A stretch of DNA of 64,000 nt from Desulfobacterales bacterium (GCA_024637225.1 JAGXFP010000029.1:1-64000), one strand, 5' to 3'; shown: positions 17,484-28,636, counted from the first letter of the stretch. Numbers and translations are program-made. The notes: a model not told the origin generated them from the letters alone.

Positions 17484-17655
17484 GACAGGTTCAAGCTGCA
17501 AGCTGCAAGCTAAAAGCTACAAAACAAATCTACCCCCCTGACCTCCCTTGCCGTGAACCTGGATCTAAATCGGCTTCTCATGGGCTCACTCCTCACCGTC
17601 CTTGCTCGCTCCTCACCACTCCACTCCTCCGCACCCGTTCTTTGTCCCTGCTTGG
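17484..17655. repeat. Composite heptamer element (arms plus core)
   Basis: AAGCTGC/AAGCTAC heptamers (17492-17518), then ACAAAACAAATCTAC, then a core near 17530-17590 (CCTTGCCGTGAACCTGGATC, TAAATCGGCTTCTCATGG), then CTCACTCCTCACCGTCC words. It abuts the stop codon of the glycosylase gene. Confidence 0.85.
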
Positions 17656-17664
17656 CTGATTATT

Positions 17665-17806
17665 GATGGCGTGACAAAAATCAAGTCATTGCGAGCGTAG
17701 CGAAGCAATCCAGAAACCTGTAACTGATTGAAAAAACACTGGATTGCTTTGTCGCTTCGCTCCTCGCAATGACCTGACAAAACACTTTTTGCAACGCCAT
17801 AATAAT
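17665..17806. repeat. Palindromic repeat, ATTGCGAG family, extended copy
   Basis: The hairpin core at 17685-17773 (GTCATTGCGAGCGTAGCGAA with GCAATCCAG; CTGGATTGCTTTGTCGCTTC with GCTCCTCGCAATGAC) is framed by GATGGCGTGACAAAAA and TTTTTGCAACGCCAT, giving a larger nested inverted element. Confidence 0.85.
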
Positions 17807-17931
17807 TGATCAACTTGCAAAAAAAGTCGAAAAGCCTGTCATTTCGAACGAATGTAAGAAATCTTGTTTTTTAATCCGTCGATATTCTAGACTTCTTCGG
17901 TTGTTTAATTTTTTTTTACTAGATTCTGGGC

Positions 17932-18000
17932 TCCTGGCTTCTGTCTTCTGGCTCCCGGCTTCTGGCTCCCGGCTTCTGGCTTCTGGCTTCTGCCATCGGA
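17932..18000. repeat. Heptamer array (GGCTTCT/GGCTCCC)
   Basis: About nine 7-bp units of GGCTTCT, GTCTTCT and GGCTCCC lie 35 bp from the stop codon of alanine dehydrogenase. The same GGCTTCT word makes the long array at 44686-44770. Confidence 0.85.
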
Positions 18001-18034
18001 CAGTCCAGCCAACCAGAAAAGCTGCGCTGCCACT

Positions 18035-19153
18035 CTATTCCGAAAGGAGACCCCTGCAGTCAAACCACTCTCTGCCCTGGGCTTCCGCCACCTGTTGATT
18101 GGTCAGGCGGCCCCGGTAGACGTTGATCCCATTGAGTAGCGCCCGGTCGTTTCGCGCCGCCGCCGCGATTCCGGCCGAAGCGATCCGGACCACATAGGGC
18201 AGGGTGGCGCCGCATAAGGCATAGGTCGAGGTCCGGGGCACCGCCCCGGGCATGTTGGCCACACAGTAGTGGATAATCCCCTCTACCCGGTAAGTCGGGT
18301 GGGAGTGGGTGGTCGGCCGGGAGGTTTCGACGCAGCCGCCCTGGTCGATAGCCACATCGACGATCACCGCCCCGGTCTGCATTCCGGCCAGCATCGATCT
18401 GCTGATCAACCGCGGAGCCCGCCCGCCCGGGACCAGGACGGCGCCGATAACCAGGTCGGCGTTGCCGATCTGCTCCTCGATATTTTCCGGAGTTGCGGTC
18501 ATGGTGACAAGCCCGCCGCCAAGTTCTTTTTCCCGGGCAGCGAGTTTTCGTAAGTTCCGGGCCATCATTACCACCCGGGCCCCCATGCCGCGACCGATCC
18601 GGGCCGCATTGCTTCCCACCGTGCCGCTGCCTAGAACGACGATCTTGCCGGGCTCCGCCCCAGCGGCGCCGCCCAGGAGAATGCCGCGGCCGCCGCTCTC
18701 TTTTTCGAGAAAATGCGCCCCGGCCTGGGTGGCGAGGCGGCCGGCTACCTCGCTCATCGGGGCGAGTAGCGGCAAACTGCCGTCCGCCTCCTCCACCGTC
18801 TCGTAGGCGACGGCGGTTACTTCGTTCGCGACCAGGGTCCCGGTCAGTTCCGGCAGAGGAGCGAGATGGAGATAGGTGAAAAGCAGCAGATCTTTCCGCA
18901 GATAGCGGTACTCGGCGGGCATGGGCTCCTTGACCTTGACAATCATTCCGGCTTCTCGCCACAACCGCTCCGGCCCAGCCAAAATCTCGGCCCCAGCCCG
19001 GCGGAATTCATCATCCCCGATGCCGCTGCCCAGACCGGCGTCCTGCTCGATCAAGACCCGATGCCCGGCCCCGACAAGCTCAGCCGCGCCGGCCGGGGTC
19101 AGCGCCACCCGGTTCTCCTGCTCCTTTACCTCTTTTGGCACCCCGATAATCAT
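18035..19153 (-). CDS. ald: Alanine dehydrogenase
   Basis: NAD-dependent enzyme interconverting L-alanine with pyruvate and ammonia, cytosolic. 372 residues, the family length. The N-terminus MIIGVPKEVKEQENRVALTP contains the substrate Arg and Lys. Later come KVKEPMPAEYRYLR (catalytic Lys), the Rossmann motif VVLGSGTVGSNAARIGRGMGA split around residue 175, VIVDVAIDQGGCVETSRPTTH with the catalytic Asp, and HYCVANMPGAVPRTST. AGGAAGGA lies 3 nt before the ATG. The downstream gap holds heptamer arrays; no operon partner. Confidence 0.97.
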   Translation of the reverse strand: MIIGVPKEVKEQENRVALTPAGAAELVGAGHRVLIEQDAGLGSGIGDDEFRRAGAEILAGPERLWREAGMIVKVKEPMPAEYRYLRKDLLLFTYLHLAPLPELTGTLVANEVTAVAYETVEEADGSLPLLAPMSEVAGRLATQAGAHFLEKESGGRGILLGGAAGAEPGKIVVLGSGTVGSNAARIGRGMGARVVMMARNLRKLAAREKELGGGLVTMTATPENIEEQIGNADLVIGAVLVPGGRAPRLISRSMLAGMQTGAVIVDVAIDQGGCVETSRPTTHSHPTYRVEGIIHYCVANMPGAVPRTSTYALCGATLPYVVRIASAGIAAAARNDRALLNGINVYRGRLTNQQVAEAQGREWFDCRGLLSE

Positions 19154-19194
19154 CGATTCCTTCCTGGCTGCGTTCCAAAAAAAGTTTTCCGCCT

Positions 19195-19355
19195 TAAGTA
19201 CCCCGTACCCCCTGAACTATCGCACCTTGCTCGTTATTTTACGTGCCAACCGCGTTACAGCTTCCGTTACAGAGCGCTGCTATGCGCCAGAAGCCGCGCC
19301 TTGTCGGCCCGCAAAATACCTTCGCAATCTTGCGAAACTTTATGGTTTACGGGGT
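19195..19355. repeat. MITE-like element with AGTACCCCGTA ends
   Basis: TTAAGTACCCCGTA at 19195 and TACGGGGTACTAA near 19348-19360 are terminal inverted repeats about 160 bp apart, with TTGCGAAACTTTATGG inside. The right end overlaps the TAG stop (19357-19359) of the amidohydrolase gene. Confidence 0.7.
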
Positions 19356-19356
19356 A

Positions 19357-20151
19357 CTAATTCTCCAGCAACTGCAAAGCATTAAGGCGAAGAATTCTCT
19401 CCTCAAGCTCCGCTCCCAGCTCCAGGGCCCGGAACTGCTCCAGCACCTCTTCCTGGCAGATCCACGGTGAATCGGTTCCAAACAGGAGCCGGTCGGCGGG
19501 ATGGGCCAGGATCATCCGGCGCGCCTTTTCCTTGACCAGATATTGAAGCGAATAGGAAATATCCAGGTAGAGCGGCCGGCCGATCAGCAGCTCTTCAACC
19601 TCGTCCCACATCTCCCAGGCCCCGAGGTGGGTGGCGACCAGCTTCAGATCCGGAAATTTCTCGATAACCCGGACGATCCGGGGGGGATCGCAGATCCGCT
19701 CGCGGGGGAAGCCGATATCGAAGCCGGTATGCATCACCAGAACCAGACCGGCCTCGCTGATCCGCTCGTAAAGGGGAAACATCCGTTCCTCGTCAAGGAC
19801 GAAATCCTGGTAATAGGGGTGCATCTTGATCCCCTTGAATCCCTCGGCCCGGATCCGTTCGATGTTGGGCAGGGCCTCCGGATTATCGGGATGGAAGGAG
19901 GGAAAGGGGATAATCCGCTCGGAGCGGATCTCCTTCGACCAGGTCAGGATCGCCTCGAACTGCCCCGGCCTGGTGGCTATCGAACAGAGTACCGCTTTTT
20001 CGATCGCAACCCGGTCCATGGCACCGAGCAGCGAATCGAGTCGGCCGTCCAGGCAGGGGGTGATGCCGCCTGCCGCGGCCAGGGCAGGCACTGCCCCGGC
20101 CGCGACCTTATCGGGAAAGGCATGGGCATGAAAGTCTATAATTCCGGTCAT
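19357..20151 (-). CDS. Amidohydrolase-family metal-dependent hydrolase (ACMSD-like)
   Basis: TIM-barrel protein of 264 residues. The N-terminal DFHAHAF supplies the HxH metal ligands. KMHPYYQ, VMHTGFD and THLGAWEMWDE supply further strand-end ligands, and GTDSPW carries the terminal Asp. This is the Amidohydro_2 pattern seen in ACMSD-like decarboxylases and hydrolases. The substrate cannot be inferred. ATG at 20151 has GGGAG 9 nt upstream; an in-frame GTG at 20157 is closer to it. The gene is alone, flanked by repeats, and its stop codon lies in a repeat end. Confidence 0.85.
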   Translation of the reverse strand: MTGIIDFHAHAFPDKVAAGAVPALAAAGGITPCLDGRLDSLLGAMDRVAIEKAVLCSIATRPGQFEAILTWSKEIRSERIIPFPSFHPDNPEALPNIERIRAEGFKGIKMHPYYQDFVLDEERMFPLYERISEAGLVLVMHTGFDIGFPRERICDPPRIVRVIEKFPDLKLVATHLGAWEMWDEVEELLIGRPLYLDISYSLQYLVKEKARRMILAHPADRLLFGTDSPWICQEEVLEQFRALELGAELEERILRLNALQLLEN

Positions 20152-20411
20152 CGGCACGCACTCCCTGGGTAATTATCATGAACCTGCAACCGTAAACGGC
20201 TTCCAGAAGATATCTTATCTTTATCTACCAACTTCTCCCGCCAATGCAAGCGGGAGATTAAGTCCGGGCCGATTCTCCTTGACACCGCTTAACCATACTT
20301 ATTAAAAACATTAGATATATTACGGTGCCATTCCCGAAAACGATAATCGCCTGCGTGGAATTCATAACCGTTCAACGGGGTGGCCGCCTAAGTACCCAAA
20401 ACTGCCGGACT

Positions 20412-20519
20412 GTAACCGTTCAGCAGTGGTGCAGGTTTGGACAAGCGGACCGGCGCCGCGTACCTCGTGTACGTAAGCCGGGCCGATCATCCGAAGATGT
20501 GGTGCTGCTGAACGGTTAC
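20412..20519. repeat. 108-bp palindromic repeat GTAACCGTTCAGCAG
   Basis: Terminal inverted repeats GTAACCGTTCAGCAG / CTGCTGAACGGTTAC enclose a hairpin with GCGTACCTCGTGTACG at its tip. An inverse full copy is at 54660-54770 and a half copy at about 30193-30250. The DNA just upstream (20366-20411) also has ACCGTTCAACGGGGTGGCCG, shared with the half copy. Confidence 0.85.
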
Positions 20520-20552
20520 TCGAATTCAACCTGAAATCCCAGCGAGGTCACC

Positions 20553-21896
20553 ATGAGCAAACAAATCATCCTGCCTTATGAAGATAGAGTCACCCAGTGG
20601 TACAACGTCCTGCCGGATATCCCCAACGGACTTCAGCCGCCCCTCGACCCGGAGGACAACCAGCCGATCGCTCCCGAGAAACTGGGCGCCATCTTCCCTC
20701 CCGATCTGCTCGAACAGGAAATGAGCTCCGAGCGCTGGATCGATATCCCCGAAGAGGTCCAGGATATTTTCGCGATCTGGCGGCCGTCGCCCCTGGTCCG
20801 CGCCACTTTTCTGGAAAAGGCCTTGGGCACCAAGGCCAAGATCTACTTCAAGCACGAAGGAGTCTCGCCCTCGGGAAGCCACAAGACCAACAGCAGCGTG
20901 CCCCAGGCCTATTACAATAAAAAAGCCGGAATCAAGAACCTCGCCACCGAGACCGGCGCCGGCCAGTGGGGTACGGCCCTCTCTTTTGCCACCCAGAAGT
21001 TCGGCCTGAGCTGCATGGTTTACATGGTCAAGGTCTCCTTCGACCAGAAGCCCTACCGAAAGGCGATGATGCATGCCTTCGGGGCAGAAGTGGTCGCCAG
21101 TCCCAGCCACCTGACCCCGACCGGCCAGACCATCCTCGCCCAGGATCCCGACTCGCCGGGCTCCCTCGGTATCGCCATCAGCGAGGCCTTGGAACACGCG
21201 GTCTCCCACGACTCGACCAATTACGCCCTGGGCTCGGTCCTGAACCATGTCTGCCTGCATCAGACCATCATCGGCCTGGAGGCCAAGAAACAGATGGCCA
21301 TGGTCGGCGACTATCCCGACGTGGTTATCGGCTGCTGCGGCGGCGGCTCCAATTTTGCCGGCATCGCCAATCCCTGGCTGCCCGACAAGCTGGAAGGCAA
21401 AAAAATCCGTCTGCTCGGGGTCGAACCCGCCTCCTGCCCGTCGATGACTAAAGGGGTTTATGCCTACGACTTCGGCGATCTTTCCAAGCGAACCCCGATG
21501 ATGCAGATGTACACCCTGGGCCACGACTTCATCCCGCCCGGCATCCACGCCGGCGGTCTGCGCTACCACGGCATGTCGCCGATCGTCAGTGCCCTCTACC
21601 GGGAGAAACTGATCGAGGTCCATGCCCTGCACCAGATGGAATGCTTCGAGGCGGGCATCCTCTTCGCCAAGACCGAGGGGATCATCCCGGCTCCGGAAAC
21701 ATGCCATGCGATCCGGGCCGCGATCATCGAGGCCACCCGGGATCCGAACGACCCGAAGACCATTCTCTTCAACCTCTCCGGCCACGGACTGCTCGATCTG
21801 GCCAGCTATGAGCAGTATCATGCCGGCGAGCTGAGCAACTACGAATATCCGGCCGAAGCAATCGCCGAGGCGACCCGGCACCTGCCGAAGGTCTGA
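20553..21896 (+). CDS. trpB: Tryptophan synthase beta chain, TrpB2 type
   Basis: PLP enzyme condensing indole with serine. At 447 residues it has the longer TrpB2 form rather than the about 400-residue TrpB1 that pairs with TrpA. The PLP lysine lies in SGSHKTNSS. ETGAGQWGTALS, GSVLNHVCLHQTIIGLE, the phosphate-binding CCGGGSNFAG and the C-terminal NLSGHGLLDLASYEQY are as in TrpB2. No trpA is adjacent, typical for TrpB2, which may salvage indole or act on phosphoserine. GCGAGG lies 6 nt before the ATG. Both sides are palindromic repeats. Confidence 0.95.
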   Translation: MSKQIILPYEDRVTQWYNVLPDIPNGLQPPLDPEDNQPIAPEKLGAIFPPDLLEQEMSSERWIDIPEEVQDIFAIWRPSPLVRATFLEKALGTKAKIYFKHEGVSPSGSHKTNSSVPQAYYNKKAGIKNLATETGAGQWGTALSFATQKFGLSCMVYMVKVSFDQKPYRKAMMHAFGAEVVASPSHLTPTGQTILAQDPDSPGSLGIAISEALEHAVSHDSTNYALGSVLNHVCLHQTIIGLEAKKQMAMVGDYPDVVIGCCGGGSNFAGIANPWLPDKLEGKKIRLLGVEPASCPSMTKGVYAYDFGDLSKRTPMMQMYTLGHDFIPPGIHAGGLRYHGMSPIVSALYREKLIEVHALHQMECFEAGILFAKTEGIIPAPETCHAIRAAIIEATRDPNDPKTILFNLSGHGLLDLASYEQYHAGELSNYEYPAEAIAEATRHLPKV

Positions 21897-21900
21897 TCGG

Positions 21901-22010
21901 GGTAAGCGATTACAGGGCGCCGAATCTGCTGTGTTATCGGCCTGCTCATGTACACCAGTACACATCGCAGGGTGATACCTTGCCTCTCCGGCACCTTGCA
22001 ATCGCTTACC
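21901..22010. repeat. 110-bp palindromic repeat GGTAAGCGATTAC
   Basis: GGTAAGCGATTACAGGGCGC at one end and CACCTTGCAATCGCTTACC at the other pair. The tip is ATGTACACCAGTACACAT, the same GTAC-loop-GTAC design as the other long hairpin families here. It starts 5 bp after the trpB stop. Confidence 0.85.
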
Positions 22011-22186
22011 AGATGGGAGATGATCAATCCTGGGTGGCTTATTCCGTGATCGGTTACTGCTCGGGAGCCTGGGAAAGCCGCAAAACTCTTCCTTCGACAG
22101 GCTCAGGATGAGCGGGATAACTTACAGGCTCAGGGTGAATCAAATCTATAAGTCACTCCGTTCACCCCAGGCCTCTCAAAAATCAA

Positions 22187-22273
22187 GTCATTGCGAGCGC
22201 AGCGAAGCAATCTAGAAGCAATTAACTAGTTGGAAATAGTTGATTGCTTCGTCGCTTCGCTCCTCGCAATGAC
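22187..22273. repeat. Palindromic repeat, ATTGCGAG family
   Basis: GTCATTGCGAGCGCAGCGAA..GATTGCTTCGTCGCTTCGCT with CCTCGCAATGAC. It is preceded at about 22092-22120 by TTCGACAGGCTCAGGATGAG, another short dispersed word also seen (inverse) near 55068-55090. Confidence 0.85.
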
Positions 22274-22332
22274 GGAGCAAATCAGTTTTCGCGACGCCGT
22301 CAATTTTGACAAGCTCGCAAAAGTCATAAATG

Positions 22333-22500
22333 GGATGGCTAAGCATGCAATACCCCTTGCGGGTGAAAATCATCAAATCCAAGGCGTGCGAATTTCTAGG
22401 AATGATGCGTACTTTTAGTACGCTTCAATGACGAGACAATTTGCAGCAACGTGGGAGCTGGCGATTTATGCCCTTCAGGGTGCTTTTTGCGACGCCATCA
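22333..22500. repeat. MITE-like repeat, GGCTAAGC family
   Basis: Same family as 16232-16360 with two small insertions (CAATACCCCTTGCGGGTGAA and TATGCCCTTCAGGGTG). It ends TTTTTGCGACGCCATC 18 bp before the start of the Mut7-C gene. Confidence 0.85.
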
Positions 22501-22518
22501 CTATCCGAGTAACAAAAA

Positions 22519-23247
22519 ATGGCGGTTACGCTGACCATCCATGACGATCTGCCCCGCTTCCTGGCCAAGCCGCTAAGGGGCAAGGCCATTCCGCCGATCA
22601 GACTGGAGCGCCGGACCTCGATCAAGGATTTTCTGGAGGCACTCGGAATCCCCCATCCCGAAATCCACCGGCTGCTGGTCAACGGCCGAGAACAGGACTT
22701 CGCCTGCCCGGTCGGCCCGGATGACCGGATCGAGGTTTTCGGGCTTCCTCTGCCGACCGACCCCACCCTGCCGACCCGTTTGCGGCCCGCCCTGCCCGCT
22801 CTCCGTTTCGCGGTGGATGCCAATGTCGGCAAGCTCGCCGGACTTCTGCGGATGACCGGCTTCGACACCTTTTTCGAGCCCACCATGAACGACGAGGCCC
22901 TGGCCGAAATCTCCCGGCGTGAGCGGAGAATTCTTTTAACCCGCGACCACACCTTCCTGAAAAGGAAAAAAGTGGTCCACGGCCGCCTGGTCCGTCACCA
23001 CAAACCAAGCGAGCAGCTCCGGGAAGTCATCGAACTCTACGGCCTCCGGGACCGGATTGAGCCGTTCAGCCGCTGCCTCCGCTGCAATGATCGGCTGCGG
23101 AAGGTTACCAAGGAAGAGATCATCGACCGCCTCCTGCCGCTGACCATCAAATATTACGACGATTTCAGGATCTGCCCCCGCTGCGCCCGCTTATACTGGC
23201 CTGGCTCCCATCGGGAGCGGATGCTGAAAATCATCAAGGAGCTCTGA
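22519..23247 (+). CDS. Mut7-C RNase-domain protein with ubiquitin-like N-terminus
   Basis: 242 residues. Residues about 1-82 match a Mut7-C-associated ubiquitin fold (SIKDFLEALGIPHPEIHRLL..VNG). Residues about 92-235 match Mut7-C, a PIN-like RNase fold: FAVDANVGKLAGLLRMTGFDT holds the first acidic residues (shown split: FAVDANVGKLAGLLR then MTGFDT), and LLTRDHTFLKRK the next Asp. A zinc ribbon CLRCNDRL..CPRCARLYW follows. It probably acts on RNA in the cytosol; the target is unknown. Its TGA is immediately followed by the ATG of the nitroreductase, so the two are translated from one message. Confidence 0.85.
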   Translation: MAVTLTIHDDLPRFLAKPLRGKAIPPIRLERRTSIKDFLEALGIPHPEIHRLLVNGREQDFACPVGPDDRIEVFGLPLPTDPTLPTRLRPALPALRFAVDANVGKLAGLLRMTGFDTFFEPTMNDEALAEISRRERRILLTRDHTFLKRKKVVHGRLVRHHKPSEQLREVIELYGLRDRIEPFSRCLRCNDRLRKVTKEEIIDRLLPLTIKYYDDFRICPRCARLYWPGSHRERMLKIIKEL

Positions 23248-24162
23248 ATGGTTGGGGAAATCGGTATCGACATCGATCGGCAAAAATGCACCGGCTGCGG
23301 TCTCTGCGTCGAGGTCTGCCCCGACCGGACCATCAGCCTTGAGGATGGCCGGGCCGCGGTAACCGGCGAGCGCTGCATGGAGTGCGGCCACTGCCTTGCG
23401 GTCTGCCCGGCCGAAGCCGTCGCGGCGCGGACCATCGCCCTGGAGAGTCTTCGCTTCAATAGCTTTGAGGTCGAAAACCGCTGGCTCAAGTGGGGCGATG
23501 CCGATCCGGCGGAGCTGGTAAGACTGATGGCCTCCCGCCGCTCCTGCCGCAACTATCTGGACCGGCCGGTAAGCCGGGATCTCCTGGAAGACCTGGTCAG
23601 GATCGGCACCACCGCCCCGTCGGGGACCAACAGCCAGAAATGGACCTTCACCATCCTTGAGCGCCGCAACCAGGTTGAAAAATTCGGCGACCGGGTCGGG
23701 CTCTTCTTTCGCAAGCTCAACAAAATGGCGGCCAACCCGCTTTACCGGCTCCTGTCGCGTCTTACCGGCAAGGGCGAGCTGGATAACTACTATCGCCGCT
23801 ATTACGATTCGGTCAGCAAAGCTCTCGATCTACGGGAGAAGGAAGGGCGCGATCTCCTCTTTCACGGGGCACCGGCGGTAATCGTTATCGGCAGCGCCGA
23901 AGGGGCCAGCTGCGGGGTCGAGGACGCCCTCCTGGCCAGCCAGAACATCCTGCTCGGCGCCCACGCCATTGGTCTGGGTACCTGCCTGATCGGCTTCGCG
24001 GTCTCGGCAATCAAGCATGACCCGGCTATCAAGGAGATCCTGGCCATCCCCCGCCGGGAAGGGGTCCATGCCGTTATCGCCCTGGGTTATCCGGCTGAAC
24101 ACTATCAGCGCCTGACCGGCCGCCGCCCCCCGCGGATCCGTTTTCCGGAGCCGGGCGAATAA
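23248..24162 (+). CDS. Ferredoxin-nitroreductase fusion protein
   Basis: Residues about 6-62 hold two [4Fe-4S] motifs, CTGCGLCVEVCP and CMECGHCLAVCP. Residues about 92-295 form an FMN-binding nitroreductase domain with MASRRSCRNYLDRPV, TAPSGTNSQKW and AHAIGLGTCLIGF. It likely reduces a quinone, nitro or flavin substrate using ferredoxin-level electrons. AAGGAG lies 6 nt upstream of the ATG, inside the end of the preceding gene, to which it is directly fused in operon. No further gene follows on this strand. Confidence 0.92.
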   Translation: MVGEIGIDIDRQKCTGCGLCVEVCPDRTISLEDGRAAVTGERCMECGHCLAVCPAEAVAARTIALESLRFNSFEVENRWLKWGDADPAELVRLMASRRSCRNYLDRPVSRDLLEDLVRIGTTAPSGTNSQKWTFTILERRNQVEKFGDRVGLFFRKLNKMAANPLYRLLSRLTGKGELDNYYRRYYDSVSKALDLREKEGRDLLFHGAPAVIVIGSAEGASCGVEDALLASQNILLGAHAIGLGTCLIGFAVSAIKHDPAIKEILAIPRREGVHAVIALGYPAEHYQRLTGRRPPRIRFPEPGE

Positions 24163-24224
24163 GGCCGGGGGCGAACCCCTTCGTATTAAGAAAGGATATA
24201 GGGGCTGGAAAGAGGTTACAGAGG

Positions 24225-25025
24225 TTATCCATGGACCGACCCCAGGCTGAGATCCCCGGACAACACCTCATGGATCTTCCCCTCGGCGTCCTTGATCAGC
24301 AGCTGACCGCTGTCGTCCGGCCCCAGCGACACTCCCCGCACGACCCTTCCGTTCAGGGTCAGCCAGGCCAGCTCCCGGCCCAGGCTAAGATCCCGCTTGC
24401 GCCAATCATCGAGGATGCCCTTGAAGCCGGAGCGCTCGAATCGGCGGACCTGCCCTTGCAGCTCGGTTACGATAGCGGCCAGCAGCTCACTGCGGCGATA
24501 TACGCGGCCGGTTTCGATTAACAGGGAAGTGGCCCGCTCCTGCAAATCGGCGGGAAAGACGGCCGCGCCCGCGTTGACATTCAGACCGATGCCCAGGACC
24601 ACCACGGTCGGCTCGCCCTTGATATTTACGGTCTCGGCCAGAATTCCGCCCAGCTTCCGGCCTTCCAAGAACAGATCGTTGGGCCATTTCAACATTAATG
24701 CCAGATCGGTGACCTTCTCGACCGCCAGGCAGAGCGCCAATCCGGCCGCCAGGGTGATCTTCGACAAATCCTCCGGCGGCAGAGCGGGCCGCATGATCAT
24801 CGAAAAATAAAGGCCGCTGCCGGCCGGGGAGTGCCAGCTTCTGCCGAGCCGGCCGCGGCCCCCCGTCTGGCTTTCGGCCGCCACCACCGTATCGGTCGGC
24901 GCGCCGATCTTCGCCATGTCGATGGCGACCTGATTGGTCGAGCCGGTCCTCTCCAGATAGCGCACCGGAAAACCGGCCAAAGCGCCCTGCTCGATCATCT
25001 TCCGCCAGCCTTCATCAATGATCAC
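24225..25025 (-). CDS. birA: Biotin--[acetyl-CoA-carboxylase] ligase (no HTH domain)
   Basis: Activates biotin to biotinyl-AMP and transfers it to carrier lysines. Visible motifs: RTGSTNQVA, QTGGRGRLGRSWHSP (biotin/ATP loop), LKWPNDLFLEGRKLGGIL (catalytic Lys), VLGIGLNVN, and a C-terminal SH3-like BPL_C segment. There is no N-terminal helix-turn-helix, so it is an enzyme without the repressor role of E. coli BirA. GTG at 25025 is chosen: GAGGA lies 6 nt upstream and the GTGA overlaps the TGA of surE, implying translational coupling. Confidence 0.93.
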   Translation of the reverse strand: MIIDEGWRKMIEQGALAGFPVRYLERTGSTNQVAIDMAKIGAPTDTVVAAESQTGGRGRLGRSWHSPAGSGLYFSMIMRPALPPEDLSKITLAAGLALCLAVEKVTDLALMLKWPNDLFLEGRKLGGILAETVNIKGEPTVVVLGIGLNVNAGAAVFPADLQERATSLLIETGRVYRRSELLAAIVTELQGQVRRFERSGFKGILDDWRKRDLSLGRELAWLTLNGRVVRGVSLGPDDSGQLLIKDAEGKIHEVLSGDLSLGSVHG

Positions 25026-25804
25026 GACTGGTCCTCGCCTGCTCTGAAGGGGTCGGCCCATCCCTTGGAGAGATAGTCGAGGGCGCCGTAATTGGTCCGG
25101 TCAAGATGGAGGGGGGTGATCGAGATATAACCGTCCTTGACCGCCTGGGCATCGGTATCCTCCCCCTTGTCCCAGACCGGTATGCCGCCGCCGATCCAGA
25201 AATGTTCCCGCCCCCAGGGATCACGGGTCTCCATGATGGCGCCTTCATACTTGCGGCGGCCCTGCCTGGTAAACTTGATCCCGGCAATCTCGGCAATCGA
25301 GCCTTCCGGCACGTTGACATTGAGCAGGGTATCCGGAGGCAGCCCCTGGCCGAGGATCATCCCGGCCAGCTGGCCGGCAAAGCGGGCGGCCGATCCGTAA
25401 TCGCAGGGCTCCTCGCAGGCCAAAGAAACGGCAAAAGAGGGGATGCCCAGCATGGTCCCCTCGATGGCGGCGGAAACCGTCCCGGAGTAACTGACATCAT
25501 CGCAGAGGTTGGGGCCGGGATTAATTCCGGAAACAACCAGTTTCGGGGTTTCGCCGAGGATCTTGCCCACCGCCAGGATCACGCAGTCGGTCGGGGTGCC
25601 GTCCGTCGAATAGCGGCCGACGCTCAGTTTTTTGACCCGCAGGGGCCGCTGCATGGTAAGGGAATGGCTGGCCGCGCTCTTGTCCCGGTCCGGAGCGACC
25701 ACCACCACCCGGCCGACCCGGTCCAGCTCCTCGGCCAGGGCCTGCAGGCCCGGGGCAAAAATCCCATCATCATTGGTGACCAGAATCAAAGGCCCGTCTG
25801 TCAT
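25022..25804 (-). CDS. surE: 5'/3'-nucleotidase SurE
   Basis: Divalent-metal nucleoside monophosphate phosphatase, cytosolic. 260 residues. ILVTNDDGIFAPGLQAL carries the DD metal ligands, APDRDKSAASHSLT the substrate Ser/Asn region, GTPTDCV and SGINPGPNLCDDVSYSGTVS the remaining ligands. AAGGAG lies 8 nt before the ATG. It is first in a two-gene operon with birA (4-bp overlap). Confidence 0.96.
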   Translation of the reverse strand: MTDGPLILVTNDDGIFAPGLQALAEELDRVGRVVVVAPDRDKSAASHSLTMQRPLRVKKLSVGRYSTDGTPTDCVILAVGKILGETPKLVVSGINPGPNLCDDVSYSGTVSAAIEGTMLGIPSFAVSLACEEPCDYGSAARFAGQLAGMILGQGLPPDTLLNVNVPEGSIAEIAGIKFTRQGRRKYEGAIMETRDPWGREHFWIGGGIPVWDKGEDTDAQAVKDGYISITPLHLDRTNYGALDYLSKGWADPFRAGEDQS

Positions 25805-25834
25805 TTCTATCTCTCCTTTGAAAGGGGTAAGGAC

Positions 25835-26070
25835 AGTGAGGGTTTAGGGGTGAAGAGTGAAGAAAACCTGACTTCCCCGACCTGCTTTGCCATGGGGCCT
25901 GGATAATATGAATCGGCCTTTCCATGGATTCTTTTGCACCCCTAGCTGTCCTTACCCCTCACCCCTCACCCCTCACCATTTTACTTTACCATTGAAGCTT
26001 GCGGCTTTTAACTTGCAGCTTACCCTCACTCCTCACTCCTCACCGTCCTTTTCCCCTCACCGTCCTTGAA
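25835..26070. repeat. Composite heptamer element (core plus arms)
   Basis: The core at 25866-25930 (AACCTGACTTCCCCGACCTG, CTTTGCCATGGGGCCTGGAT, GAATCGGCCTTTCCATGG) is followed by CCCTCAC heptamers (25950-25978), AAGCTTGCGGCTTTTAACTT words, and CTCACTCCTCACCGTCC. Flanking DNA to 26267 has no gene. Confidence 0.85.
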
Positions 26071-26267
26071 TCTCACCTGTAATCCTTCTTATTTACTAAA
26101 TTTTCAGCTATATTAAAGCCATAAACTTTTCCGTGATTCGACAAGCCCAGCACGAACGTTAAATCAATATGTTACGCCTCTCATCCTGAGCATGTTCAAG
26201 GAAGGGCTATCGACTTTTTACGAGTTTATCACAAATAACCTGAACTACAACCAAAGGAGAAATTATC

Positions 26268-28483
<2,216 letters not shown>

Positions 28484-28490
28484 TATATTT

Positions 28491-28636
28491 AGTATCTGTC
28501 CAGAAATGGTCTTTTTGCCCGATAACTTCGTCGCTACGGAGTCGGAAAGTGCTCACGTACCCAAAATTACGCTGCGCTTTTCCGACATCCTTGCTTCTCG
28601 TTCTCGGACAAAAATCCTCATTCCTGGACAGACACT
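28491..28636. repeat. 146-bp inverted element with CTGTCCAG ends
   Basis: AGTATCTGTCCAGAAATGG at one end and CATTCCTGGACAGACACT at the other are inverted repeats. The pairing extends inward through TTTTTGCCCGATAAC and CGTTCTCGGACAAAAATCC. It fills the gap between ligA and acylphosphatase. Confidence 0.8.

Noticed and set aside
20526..22001. 491-codon open frame opposite trpB
   Set aside because: Antisense shadow of a clearly conserved PLP enzyme, running into a palindromic repeat.
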